Shown here in pieces: positions 1 to 8,489 of a DNA stretch of 64,000 nt. The notes below the pieces were generated by a model that was not told where the DNA came from, did not search any database, and saw nothing but the letters and a program-made list of their open reading frames with translations. Position 1 is the stretch's first letter, and each line of letters opens with the position of its first letter. This DNA comes from Alteribacillus bidgolensis. Its GTDB lineage: Bacteria; Bacillota; Bacilli; Bacillales; Marinococcaceae. The stretch spans positions 4,151,272 to 4,215,271 of the forward strand of contig NZ_KZ614149.1 of NCBI RefSeq assembly GCF_002886255.1, in the 5' to 3' direction. Position numbers and translations under genes: made by a program.

Positions 1-2
1 AG

Positions 3-1466
3 GTGAAAGATATAAAGTTGTATATCGATGGATCATTTGGTGATGCAAAAAGCAATGAAACATTCGAAAACATCAGTCCCTTCACGAATGAACCAATCAA
101 CAGGGTCGCCTCTGGAGATACGGAGGATATTGATCAAGCAGTCAAAGCGGCAAGAAAAGCGTTTAAGGGAGAATGGGGAAACTTAAAGGTTAAAGAACGT
201 TTGGCGTATATTAATAAGATTGCCGATTTAATTGATGAACATATCGATGAAATCGCTCCGTTAGAATCCTATGATACCGGACTTCCGATTAGTCAAACGA
301 AAAAAATGGTGGCCCGTTCGGCTCATAACTTCCGCTTTTATGCAGAAATGGTGTCGAGCCGTTTAGTGGGAGATGTGTATCAAGTAGACGACGAGTTTTT
401 GAATTATACGATTCATAAACCAGTCGGCATCGCAGGTTTAATTACCCCATGGAATGCACCGTTTATGCTGGAAACGTGGAAAATCGCACCGGCGTTGGCG
501 ACAGGAAACACAGTCATTTTGAAACCGGCAGAATGGTCGCCGTTAACCGCGAATCGTCTGGCGGAGATTATTGATAAAGCAGGGCTGCCGGACGGTGTGT
601 TTAATGTGGTGCACGGGTACGGCGAAAAAGCAGGAGCTGCATTGGTTGCCCATCCGGATGTGGAATTGATTTCTTTTACGGGAGAAACGACAACCGGTTC
701 CGAAATTATGAAAAATGGCGCGGACTCGCTGAAACGATTCTCGATGGAATTGGGTGGGAAGTCACCGATCATCGTGTTTGACGATGCAGATCTAGATCGT
801 GCGCTTGATGCAGCGACGTGGGGCATCTTCTCTTTTAACGGGGAACGCTGTACAGCAAATTCTCGCTTGTACCTTCATGAAAGCGTTGCCGACACCTTTG
901 TCGAACGATTGAAAGAAAGAGTGCAAAACATTATCGTAGGAGATCCGATGAGAGAACAGACCCAAGTCGGTCCGCTGATTCATAAGAAGCATTATGACAA
1001 CGTCAAGGGGTACTTGGAACTAGCGAAAGAAGAAGGCTGTGAGGTGATCAGCGGCGATATTCCAGAGGACATGAGCCGCGGAAACTTTATCGCCCCGACC
1101 ATCTTATTGAATGCTCATAATAACATGCGGGTGATCCAAGAAGAAATCTTCGGTCCAGTGATCGCTGTCATGACTTTTAAAGAGGAAGAAGAAGTCATTG
1201 AACTGGCCAATGATGTTCGGTATGGCTTGGCTGGTTATGTGTGGACGAAAGACATCCAGCGCGGCCACCGTGTCGCTCAAGCTGTAGACTCCGGCATGTT
1301 GTGGGTGAATTCTCAAAATGTCCGTGATTTGCGTACGCCATTTGGCGGTTCGAAACACAGCGGTATTGGGCGAGAAGGCGGTTACTATGCGTTTGAATTT
1401 TACACCGAAATTCAAGTTATTCATGTAGCGTTAGGACAGCACCAAATACCTCAATTCGGTAAATAA
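3..1466 (+). CDS. hpaE: 5-carboxymethyl-2-hydroxymuconate semialdehyde dehydrogenase
   Basis: NAD-dependent aldehyde dehydrogenase that oxidises the ring-cleavage product of homoprotocatechuate in the 4-hydroxyphenylacetate (4-HPA) pathway; cytosolic. The 487-residue protein has the whole ALDH fold: TPWN with Asn151 in the oxyanion hole, catalytic Glu249 in MELGGKSP and nucleophile Cys283 in NGERCTA. Length matches HpaE (about 488). The HpaE assignment rather than another ALDH rests on the two genes directly downstream, hpaD and hpaC. The GTG at position 3 is at the window edge, so its ribosome site is out of view and the start is not certain. The rest of the cluster (for example hpaB) would lie to the left. 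Confidence 0.88.
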   Translation: MKDIKLYIDGSFGDAKSNETFENISPFTNEPINRVASGDTEDIDQAVKAARKAFKGEWGNLKVKERLAYINKIADLIDEHIDEIAPLESYDTGLPISQTKKMVARSAHNFRFYAEMVSSRLVGDVYQVDDEFLNYTIHKPVGIAGLITPWNAPFMLETWKIAPALATGNTVILKPAEWSPLTANRLAEIIDKAGLPDGVFNVVHGYGEKAGAALVAHPDVELISFTGETTTGSEIMKNGADSLKRFSMELGGKSPIIVFDDADLDRALDAATWGIFSFNGERCTANSRLYLHESVADTFVERLKERVQNIIVGDPMREQTQVGPLIHKKHYDNVKGYLELAKEEGCEVISGDIPEDMSRGNFIAPTILLNAHNNMRVIQEEIFGPVIAVMTFKEEEEVIELANDVRYGLAGYVWTKDIQRGHRVAQAVDSGMLWVNSQNVRDLRTPFGGSKHSGIGREGGYYAFEFYTEIQVIHVALGQHQIPQFGK

Positions 1467-1493
1467 AAAATTAATAATAAGGAGAAATTGATA

Positions 1494-2474
1494 ATGAATT
1501 TTGATATTATTCGCACTGGCCGCGCTGTGCTGCACGTAACAGATTTAGATAAGTCAAGAGCATTTTACGATGCTCTTGGCTTCATTGAAACCGAATTCGA
1601 TCAAGAAAACATTTTCTTCCGCGGATTAGAAGAACACAATCACCATAGTCTTTGGCTGAAGAAAAAGCCGGAGCCGGCCGTCGAAGTGATCAGTTACAAA
1701 GTGAGAGCGGAAGATGATCTCGAAAAACTAGAATCGTTTTTTACCAAACAGGGACGTAAGGTGACGTGGCTCGAAAAAGGAAGCCAAAAAGCCCTCGGGA
1801 AGTCCTTGCGCGTCCAAGATTTATCTGGACTTCCAGTAGAGTTCTATGCCGAAATGGAAACGGTGGATCGGATGCTCCAGCGTTACGACTTATATAAAGG
1901 CGCCAAAGTCCAGCGAATTGACCATTTTAACTGCATGGTGCCGGATGTAGAAAAAGCCTATAACTATTATATTGATGAGCTCGGCTTTGCGTGTTCGGAA
2001 TACACGGCCGGGGAAGAAGAAAAAATTTGGGCGGCGTGGCTGCACCGCAAACCAAGTGTGCACGATGTCGCATTCATGAACGGCCCAGGTCCACGTCTTC
2101 ATCACGTCGGTTTTTGGTTGAACGACCCAATGAGCTTAATTAACGGCTGTGACGTCTTGGCTTCGATGGGGTACGCTCCAAACATTGAACGCGGCCCGGG
2201 ACGACATGGATTGTCCAATGCCTTCTTCCTCTATTTGAGAGATCCGGACGGTCACCGGATTGAGCTGTATAACGGGGACTATCTCACAAGTGATCCGGAC
2301 TTCAAGCCGGTCCGCTGGGATCTTGATGATCCGATGCGGCAGACATTCTGGGGCCATGAAGCACCAGACAGCTGGTTTGAAGAAGCATCCGAAGTGCTCG
2401 ATGTTCATACTGGAAAGAAAATCGATCTGAAAGAGCCGACATTGAAAAAACGAAAGCCAACGTTTGTCATATAA
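1494..2474 (+). CDS. hpaD: 3,4-dihydroxyphenylacetate 2,3-dioxygenase (extradiol, glyoxalase fold)
   Basis: Ring-opening dioxygenase converting homoprotocatechuate to 5-carboxymethyl-2-hydroxymuconate semialdehyde, the substrate of hpaE upstream. The 326-residue protein has two glyoxalase/bleomycin-type modules (about 8-120 and 140-265). The C-terminal module carries the likely metal triad: His144 (RIDHFN), His204 in the RLHHVGF pair and Glu257 (HRIELYNGDY). I chose ATG 1494 because GGAG at 1481-1484 is 9 bases upstream; a TTG two codons earlier fits less well. It sits 27 bases after hpaE and clearly shares its transcript. Family assignment is strong; the exact substrate follows from the gene order. 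Confidence 0.9.
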   Translation: MNFDIIRTGRAVLHVTDLDKSRAFYDALGFIETEFDQENIFFRGLEEHNHHSLWLKKKPEPAVEVISYKVRAEDDLEKLESFFTKQGRKVTWLEKGSQKALGKSLRVQDLSGLPVEFYAEMETVDRMLQRYDLYKGAKVQRIDHFNCMVPDVEKAYNYYIDELGFACSEYTAGEEEKIWAAWLHRKPSVHDVAFMNGPGPRLHHVGFWLNDPMSLINGCDVLASMGYAPNIERGPGRHGLSNAFFLYLRDPDGHRIELYNGDYLTSDPDFKPVRWDLDDPMRQTFWGHEAPDSWFEEASEVLDVHTGKKIDLKEPTLKKRKPTFVI

Positions 2475-2519
2475 GCCTTATTTTCTAAGAATGTAAATTT
2501 TTTTCAAGAGGTGATAATC

Positions 2520-2978
2520 ATGGATGATCGTATGTTTAGAATAGCGATGGGGAAATTTGCGACAGGCGTAACCGTGATTACAACGGAGGTGGACGGAGAA
2601 GTACACGGCATGACTGCCAATGCTTTCATGTCGGTGTCGTTGGATCCAAAACTTGTCCTCATTTCCGTCGGAGATAAAGCCCGCATGCATGACTTAATTA
2701 AACGTGCTGATAAATTTGCGGTAAATATATTGTCAGAAGAGCAGAAAGAGATGTCAATGATTTTTGCCGGACAAATCAAAGAAGAAAGAAACGTAGCTTT
2801 TGAAGATTTTGAAGGAACGCCGATCATAAAAGATTCCATCGTTAATCTGGCCTGTAACGTGTATGATGCGCACGAAGCTGGGGACCACACCTTATTTGTC
2901 GGCGAGGTATTAAATTTAAATGTTCAAGACGGAGAACCGCTTGCTTTCTTTGAAGGAAAATACAAAGAAATAAGCTAA
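2520..2978 (+). CDS. hpaC: Flavin reductase component of 4-HPA 3-monooxygenase
   Basis: A 152-residue flavin reductase-like FMN-binding protein that would supply reduced flavin to the two-component 4-HPA hydroxylase (HpaB). The N-terminus FRIAMGKFATGVTVITT and the following HGMTANAF / SVSLDP segments are typical of the family. ATG 2520 is preferred over the in-frame GTG at 2511, which is itself part of the ribosome site AGAGGTG. Third gene of hpaEDC and probably the last, since a terminator follows. It could serve another flavin monooxygenase, but context favours HpaC. Confidence 0.82.
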   Translation: MDDRMFRIAMGKFATGVTVITTEVDGEVHGMTANAFMSVSLDPKLVLISVGDKARMHDLIKRADKFAVNILSEEQKEMSMIFAGQIKEERNVAFEDFEGTPIIKDSIVNLACNVYDAHEAGDHTLFVGEVLNLNVQDGEPLAFFEGKYKEIS

Positions 2979-3073
2979 GCTATAACGACAGGTTAGACTG
3001 AAACATGAGGGAAAACAGTCAGAATGACTAGAAACTATTTAAAAAATGGTTCTCAACTATTTCTTGCTAGATT

Positions 3074-3118
3074 AAGGGAGGATTTATTACTAAAGTAAAA
3101 TCTCTCCCTTTTCTTTTT
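3074..3118 (+). terminator. Terminator after hpaEDC
   Basis: GGGAG-GATTT at 3076-3085 pairs with AAATC-TCTCCC at 3098-3108 with a one-base bulge, followed by TTTTCTTTTT. It separates the hpa genes from the TRAP binding-protein gene. Confidence 0.75.
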
Positions 3119-3132
3119 ATTTACCTATATTA

Positions 3133-3146
3133 TGAAAACGCTTAAT
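3133..3146 (+). promoter_or_regulatory. cre-like site (CcpA) upstream of TRAP binding protein 1
   Basis: TGAAAACGCTTAAT matches 12 of 14 positions of the catabolite-responsive element TGWAANCGNTNWCA. A nearly identical site precedes the second binding-protein gene (6863-6876). That the two sites carry catabolite control is inferred from position and repetition. Confidence 0.5.
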
Positions 3147-3175
3147 ATAAATGGTCAATTAAAGGAGTGAAAAGC

Positions 3176-4228
3176 ATGTTTAATATAAAAGTTCTGAAAT
3201 ATGCTGCTATGGCTGCTGCAAGTGTATTTATACTCAGTGCTTGTTCAGAGGAATCTAATTCTAAAAGTTCTTCCGAAACATCCGGGGAATCACAAGAATT
3301 TGCCTTTTCACATTTTTTTCCTTCCAATAGTCCGATGGAAACAGATATTGTCCAAGGGTTTGTAACGGGGGTTAAAGAAGCGACGGAAGGAGAAGTTGAC
3401 ATTACATCTTATCCGGGGAACCAACTTGCTGATCCAGATGGACACTTTGAAGCAGCTGCTACAGGTGTGGCAGACATGGGTTATGGTGTACATAGTTATA
3501 CACCCGGACAGTTCCCTCTTACCTCGGTTATGGAGCTTCCTTTCTTGAGTGAAACGTCTTCAGAAGGTTCGCAGATGATATGGGATTTATATGAAGAATT
3601 TCCAGAAATGCAAGACGAATATGCCGATGTGATGCCGATATGGCTTTCAACATCTGAACCTGCACAAATTTACACAGTTGGCAAGCAAGTAAAAAGCCCT
3701 GAAGATTTGGAAGGAATGAGAGTACGTTCTCCTTCCCCAGAGGTTAATGCATGGCTTGAAGAATTAGGTGCTGTTCCTGTTTCTATGCCGATGAGTGATG
3801 TGTATGAAGCGCTCGAACGTGGAGTAGTAGATGGCACCGTCGGCCCTACTCATACTTTGCTGGACTATAGCTTAAAAGATGTTATTGACTATGTAACGGT
3901 TGGTAATTTCTATATGACAACGTTTTATGGGGCAATGAACCAATCCAGCTGGGATTCCATTAGTGAAGAAAACCAGGAAGCGATTGGCGAAATCAAGGGA
4001 GAAAATATGGTTCAATTGATCGGCGAGGTTCATGATGCTCAAGCAAAAAAAGCAGAGCAGGCAGCCAAAGAGGCTGGAGTGGAATTTTATGAAATAAGTA
4101 AAGAGGAACAAGAAGAATGGGAGAGATACATGCAGCCAGCTATTGAAGCCTGGATTGAAGATAAAGAAAGCAAAAGGCTCCCAGGGCAAGAAATTTATGA
4201 CAGAGCCGTTGAATTAAGCAATGAATAA
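3176..4228 (+). CDS. TRAP transporter solute-binding lipoprotein, DctP family (paralogue 1)
   Basis: Extracytoplasmic substrate-binding protein for a tripartite ATP-independent periplasmic-type transporter, lipid-anchored here. A 350-residue precursor with a short hydrophobic signal and lipobox LSAC (Cys about 23), a Ser-rich linker, then a DctP domain including the GMRVRSPSPEVNAWLEE stretch with the conserved arginine region. ATG 3176 follows AAAGGAG (3161-3167) by 8 bases. No membrane subunits adjoin it. It is closely similar along its length to the protein at 6905-7972, so it may share that DctQM pair. The ligand is not evident; an aromatic acid is suggested only by neighbours. Confidence 0.85.
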   Translation: MFNIKVLKYAAMAAASVFILSACSEESNSKSSSETSGESQEFAFSHFFPSNSPMETDIVQGFVTGVKEATEGEVDITSYPGNQLADPDGHFEAAATGVADMGYGVHSYTPGQFPLTSVMELPFLSETSSEGSQMIWDLYEEFPEMQDEYADVMPIWLSTSEPAQIYTVGKQVKSPEDLEGMRVRSPSPEVNAWLEELGAVPVSMPMSDVYEALERGVVDGTVGPTHTLLDYSLKDVIDYVTVGNFYMTTFYGAMNQSSWDSISEENQEAIGEIKGENMVQLIGEVHDAQAKKAEQAAKEAGVEFYEISKEEQEEWERYMQPAIEAWIEDKESKRLPGQEIYDRAVELSNE

Positions 4229-4252
4229 ATAATAAGTTAACCTATAGAAAAT

Positions 4253-4289
4253 AGCCGAGAAATCTGCTGCTGATGAATCGGCTTTTTTC
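4253..4289 (+). terminator. Terminator after TRAP binding protein 1
   Basis: AGCCGA (4253-4258) pairs with TCGGCT (4278-4283) followed by TTTTT; 25 bases after the stop codon. Confidence 0.7.
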
Positions 4290-4319
4290 ACTGTTCATAC
4301 AAAACGTTATTGGTTAATA

Positions 4320-4440
4320 GTTTAAGTAAAGCTGCGACTTACAACGTCGCTATCACAATGTATAAGAAATTTCGAAAGGCAGTATAAGAGCAGCTCCGTC
4401 ATACGATAGAAGGACTCGTCGATAAGCCGAGTTTTTCTAA
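4320..4440 (+). repeat. Divergent copy of the dispersed structured repeat
   Basis: The 3' part (from GTATAAG at 4382 to CCGAGTTTTTCTAA at 4440) follows the same order of blocks as the copies at 15.1, 35.1 and 61.2 kb: GTATAAG, a short GC-rich arm, then an ACTCG/CGAGT hairpin and a T-tract. The 5' part contains a second degenerate GTAAAGCTGCGACTT block. It is the most divergent member and the weakest call in the family. The rest of 4290-4526 holds nothing I recognise. Confidence 0.4.
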
Positions 4441-4526
4441 GGCGGTTTCCTTTACCAGGCAGTAAGCGCTGAATTTTTAGAACCATTGATCTAACGAATC
4501 GGTTGAATGAAAGGGGAGCACTGGCA

Positions 4527-5716
4527 TTGGGAGAGCCTGCCGATGAAATATATTCATTTAATAAAGAATGGAAGAAAAATTATTCCTTGATGACGTTCAT
4601 CTTTTTTTGCAGTGGATTATTTATTGTATCCAACCCTATTTGCAACAATTCCGTTAAATTCCGTGTTTATGGCTGAATTTGACATTACAGCGGAACGTGC
4701 CGCACTGATCACCAGTGTTTGTTCATTTTGCTATGCATTGGGAACACACGTGTTTGCACCGCTTTCCGAACGAATAGGGAGAAAAAAAGATTGTCTTTGG
4801 CTTATTGTTATTGACGGTATTATCACCGATTATTGGAATGCTTTCAAGTTATGGAGCAATTGTTGTATTACGGGGCATTCAGGGATTTGTTGCAGCTTCG
4901 TTTGCCCCCACTGCACTTACTTTCTTAACGGAGCTTTACCCGCCCAAAAAGCGAGCTGCGTCAATTGGATTTATTAGCGCTGCATTTTTAATGGCAGGCA
5001 TCATAGGGCAAGTGTACAGTAGTGTGGTGAATGAAGCGTTTGGTTGGAACTATGTCTTTTATTTATTCGGCTTCATTTATTTAGGTCTAGGAGCAGCGTT
5101 TATCGCTGCTATTCCAAATGATTCGAAATGTACTAGTTCTGTAAGACGTTCTGTATTTAAAACGTTTACCACTGTCTTAACAAAACCGTTTTTTATCTGT
5201 AATTATTTTATCACCATATTACTTTTGTTGAGCTTTGTGGGTATGTATACAGCGCTTGAGAGCAAACGTATTTCTTGGAATTCGAACAAATTGCTCGTTC
5301 GCTCTGCAGGTATTATCGGGATGTTGTTTGCACCATTTGGCAGTCGTTTGGCAAGAAAATTTGGGGCATTTGTTATGATTCGAATCGGTCTATCTTTTGC
5401 AGGAATTGGTTTGTTTTTTATTGGGCTTACAATAAATATGACAATGATGATTGTCATGAGTATTGTCTTTACAGCCGGAATCTCAGTGACTGTGCCTTCT
5501 GTTATTTCACTGATTAGTATTTATGGTGGCAAAGAGAGAGCAACAGCAATGTCCTTATATTCTTTTTTCCTGTTTGTCGGATCGACTATTGGTCCGATGT
5601 TTGCCATTTATTTAATGAAGACAGTGACGTATGGATGGATATTTATCATCTTGTCTATATTTCTAGGGGTTGGTTTTTTCGTTACATTTTTCATCTCAAA
5701 AAAGGGTCACAGTTAG
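4527..5716 (+). pseudogene. MFS permease, broken by two frameshifts
   Basis: Read across frames this is a roughly 396-residue 12-helix major facilitator. It begins at TTG 4527 (ribosome site AAGGGGAG at 4511-4518, N-terminus MGEPADEIYSFNKEW), continues through a first helix TFIFFCSGLFIVSN, then shifts frame near 4631 (AACCCTATT, one extra base) into LFATIPLNSVFMAEFD. It keeps the MFS loop motif ERIGRKK, then shifts again in the seven-A run 4782-4788, where removing one A restores KKIVFGLLLLTVLSP. The remainder to 5716 is open. Two independent lesions favour a true pseudogene, although the A-run could be a sequencing error or a slippage site. Substrate unknown. Confidence 0.75.
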
Positions 5717-5864
5717 TATGGTGAATATTAACACGATAACAACATTAGAAGCAGGAATAATTTATACTTGAAATCATATATGAAAATATATATAATAAAA
5801 TGTAATACAAGATATATATTATAAGCGATTAAATGATTGCTTAAATTAGAGGGAGGATATATTA

Positions 5865-6785
5865 ATGAGTAGAAACTATGAAGATATTAAGAAAAGATTA
5901 AGAGGTTCCATTGCACCGGTTGTTACTCCGTTTAAGGCTAATCACGAGGTAGATTATGAGAAACAGTCAGAATTGATTGAATTTCAATTGGAAAATGGAA
6001 CGCACGCTATTTCTGTTACCGGTACTTCAGGGGAACCAAGCTCCCTTACGACAGAAGAACGTGTGAAAGTGATGGAAAATGCGATCAAAACGATTAACGG
6101 CAGAGTCCCATTCGCACCAGGAACTGGTTCAACCAATCACGATGAAACAATGTATTTAACGAAAAAAGCTGAAGAAATGGGCGCCGATGCTGCAATGGTT
6201 ATAGTGCCTTACTACAACAAACCAAATCAGCAAGCGTTATACAAACATTTCAAAACAGTTGCTGATTCTGTAGATATTCCAATTATTATTTACAATATCC
6301 CTGGGCGTACTGCACAAAATTTGGAAGTTACAACAATGGCACGCCTAGTCAAAGATTGCCCGAATATAGTAGGGGCGAAAGAGTCCAATAAAGATTTTGA
6401 ACATGTAAACAGAGTGTTACTTTATTGTGGAAGAGATTTTCTATTGTACTCCGGTATTGAATTACTTTGTTACCCAATGCTTGCAATTGGAGGAGCAGGA
6501 TCAATAAGTGCTACCGCTAACGTAGAACCAAAGAAAGTAGCCGAGCTTCATGATGCTTGGGAAACAGGAGATGTCAAGAAAGCGCAGGACCTTCACTTTG
6601 AACTTATGAAGTTAAACGATGTATTATTCAAAGATACGAATCCAGCCCCTGTGAAAGCAGCACTTGGTATGATGGGGAAAATTGAACCAGTATTACGATT
6701 GCCTATGGATCTGCCATCCGAGGAGCTTCAAAATGAAATTCGTGAGACATTAAAAGAATATAACATCCATCCACAGTATACTTAA
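5865..6785 (+). CDS. DapA-family aldolase, probable 2,4-dihydroxyhept-2-enedioate aldolase (HpaI replacement)
   Basis: Class I, Schiff-base lyase of the dihydrodipicolinate synthase/N-acetylneuraminate lyase family, 306 residues, cytosolic. Visible motifs: GTSGE (53-57), Tyr143 in IIYNIPGRT with Arg148, and Schiff-base Lys172 in GAKES. A DapA-like subgroup is known to stand in for HpaI in 4-HPA gene clusters of Gram-positive bacteria such as Oceanobacillus; proximity to hpaEDC makes that the best guess here, yielding pyruvate and succinate semialdehyde. True DapA or a sugar-acid lyase serving the TRAP system are alternatives. Ribosome site GAGGGAGG precedes ATG 5865; a terminator follows. Confidence 0.72.
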   Translation: MSRNYEDIKKRLRGSIAPVVTPFKANHEVDYEKQSELIEFQLENGTHAISVTGTSGEPSSLTTEERVKVMENAIKTINGRVPFAPGTGSTNHDETMYLTKKAEEMGADAAMVIVPYYNKPNQQALYKHFKTVADSVDIPIIIYNIPGRTAQNLEVTTMARLVKDCPNIVGAKESNKDFEHVNRVLLYCGRDFLLYSGIELLCYPMLAIGGAGSISATANVEPKKVAELHDAWETGDVKKAQDLHFELMKLNDVLFKDTNPAPVKAALGMMGKIEPVLRLPMDLPSEELQNEIRETLKEYNIHPQYT

Positions 6786-6807
6786 GCGCGTTTGATTAAA
6801 TGAAGGT

Positions 6808-6842
6808 GGGAGAAATGATTAAGGGCCTTAAATCTTTCTCCC
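6808..6842 (+). terminator. Terminator after the DapA-family gene
   Basis: GGGAGAAA (6808-6815) pairs with TTTCTCCC (6835-6842), with a second inner stem GATTAAGG/CCTTAAATC. The downstream T content is modest (ATTCATTTTAT). Confidence 0.65.
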
Positions 6843-6862
6843 TATTCATTTTATCTATAGCA

Positions 6863-6876
6863 TGAAAGCGCTTAAT
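6863..6876 (+). promoter_or_regulatory. cre-like site (CcpA) upstream of TRAP operon
   Basis: TGAAAGCGCTTAAT matches 12 of 14 positions of TGWAANCGNTNWCA and parallels the site at 3133-3146. It lies 29 bases before the ATG at 6905, where it could act as a roadblock or operator. Confidence 0.55.
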
Positions 6877-6904
6877 TAATCTGTGATGATAAAGGAGGAA
6901 CAAC

Positions 6905-7972
6905 ATGATTAAGTTAACAAAGAAGCTTTCACAAACATCTGTTTTAGCTGCTGCAAGTGTAATTATGCTTGGTGCGTGTGCTGATGACTCCACTTCTGAC
7001 AGCTCTTCTGGGGCCTCTGAATCATCCGGTGAAGCACAAGAATTTGATTTTTCGCATATGTTTCCTTCTAATCACGTCATGGAAACAGAGGTTGTTCAAG
7101 AGTTTAAAGCGTTAACAGAAGATGCAACCAATTCGGAAGTTCAAATTATATCTTATCCAGGGGCGCAGCTGGCTGAGCCAGATGCTCAATATGAAACAGC
7201 GGCAACGGGAGTGGCCGATATCGGGTTTAGCGTTCATAGTTATACACCTGGACAATTTCCACTTACTTCTGTCATGGAACTTCCCTTTATGAGTGAAACA
7301 GGGGTAGAGGGTTCCCAGATTTTGTGGGATTTGTATGAAGAATTTCCGGAACTGCAAAAGGAATATGAAGACACGGTCCCTTTATGGACTGCAACATCTG
7401 AGCCTGGTCAGATTTTCACGGTTGATAAACAAGTGAAAAGTGTCGAAGATTTGGAAGGGATGAGAATACGTTCCCCATCCCCTGAGGTAAATAGGTGGCT
7501 TGAAGAAATGGGAGCTACCCCAGTATCGATGTCGATGAATGAAACCTACGAAGCACTTGAACGTGGAGTAGTTGATGGAACGGTAGGACCATTTCACACC
7601 TTATTAGATTATAGTTTGCACGAAGTAATTGATTATGTCACTGTTGGTAATTTTTATATGACAACGTTCTTTGCAGTAATGAATCAAAACAGCTGGGATT
7701 CTATTAGTGAAGAGAACCAATCAGCCATGGAAGAAATAAATGGAGAACATATGTCACAAGTGGTTGGAGAAACCATGGATAAAAGAGCAGAAGAAGCCAT
7801 TCAGGCAGCTGAAGAAGCCGGAGCAGAGTTTTATGAACTAAGTGCTGAAGACAACGAAAAGTGGAGCGAATATTTACAACCTGCGATTGATGCTTGGATC
7901 GAAGATAAAGAAGAAAAAGGGCTGCCGGGTCAAGACATCTATGACAGAGCTGTTGAATTAAGCTCTGAATAA
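6905..7972 (+). CDS. TRAP transporter solute-binding lipoprotein, DctP family (paralogue 2)
   Basis: A 355-residue lipoprotein precursor with signal peptide, lipobox LGAC (Cys about 25), a Ser/Gly-rich linker and a full DctP domain. Segments such as GFSVHSYTPGQFPLTSVMEL, GMRIRSPSPEVN and LERGVVDGTVGP are shared almost word for word with the protein at 3176-4228, showing a duplication. It heads a complete dctPQM operon: dctQ begins 14 bases later and dctM overlaps dctQ. AAAGGAGG ends 6 bases before the ATG. It imports an organic acid driven by Na+ or H+; ligand not determined. Confidence 0.9.
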   Translation: MIKLTKKLSQTSVLAAASVIMLGACADDSTSDSSSGASESSGEAQEFDFSHMFPSNHVMETEVVQEFKALTEDATNSEVQIISYPGAQLAEPDAQYETAATGVADIGFSVHSYTPGQFPLTSVMELPFMSETGVEGSQILWDLYEEFPELQKEYEDTVPLWTATSEPGQIFTVDKQVKSVEDLEGMRIRSPSPEVNRWLEEMGATPVSMSMNETYEALERGVVDGTVGPFHTLLDYSLHEVIDYVTVGNFYMTTFFAVMNQNSWDSISEENQSAMEEINGEHMSQVVGETMDKRAEEAIQAAEEAGAEFYELSAEDNEKWSEYLQPAIDAWIEDKEEKGLPGQDIYDRAVELSSE

Positions 7973-7985
7973 CAGGAGTTTTTAT

Positions 7986-8489
7986 ATGAAACGATTTATT
8001 AGCAGATTAGAAGAAGCGGTAAATGTTGTTAATCTCATTTTGCATCATATCGCTAACATTGTTTTATGTTTCGTTATGCTCTTAATTACTTTTGATGTGA
8101 TTGGCCGTTTCTTTTTCAACCAGCCGATTACAGGGTCATTTGAATTAACAGAATTAGGTTCAGCGATATTGGTGTTTTTTACATTCGCTATTACTCATAA
8201 ATACAAAGAGCACATTGCGATTGGGTTTGCTGTAGACAAGATGCCGCATAGAGTAAGACATATTATAGAAGGTTGTATTGAATGGTTTATTTTTGTCGTA
8301 ATTGCTTTTATGAGTTGGCACATTTTAAACGAAGCTATACGTACGATGGGGCGGAATGTGACAACTAGTGATTTGAGTCTGCCAGTTTATCCATTTATTA
8401 TAATAGCTTCTATCGGTTCTTTCGTCTTTGCATTGATAGCTTTAACCAGCGGGCTCAAACATTTTGTGAAGGCGGTGGAAAAAACATGA
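7986..8489 (+). CDS. TRAP transporter small membrane subunit, DctQ family
   Basis: A 167-residue integral membrane protein with four predicted helices (about 20-40, 52-72, 92-112, 135-155), the usual size and layout for DctQ. It includes the family-like stretch FDVIGRFFFNQP after helix 1 and an FELTELG segment leading to helix 2. Ribosome site CAGGAG precedes ATG 7986. The stop codon overlaps the start of dctM (ATGA at 8486-8489), implying translational coupling and fixed stoichiometry. Confidence 0.9.
   Translation: MKRFISRLEEAVNVVNLILHHIANIVLCFVMLLITFDVIGRFFFNQPITGSFELTELGSAILVFFTFAITHKYKEHIAIGFAVDKMPHRVRHIIEGCIEWFIFVVIAFMSWHILNEAIRTMGRNVTTSDLSLPVYPFIIIASIGSFVFALIALTSGLKHFVKAVEKT

Noticed and set aside
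413..826. Minus-strand frames inside hpaE and hpaD
   Set aside because: GC-richer coding DNA leaves the opposite strand open by chance; hpaE and hpaD are clear on the plus strand.
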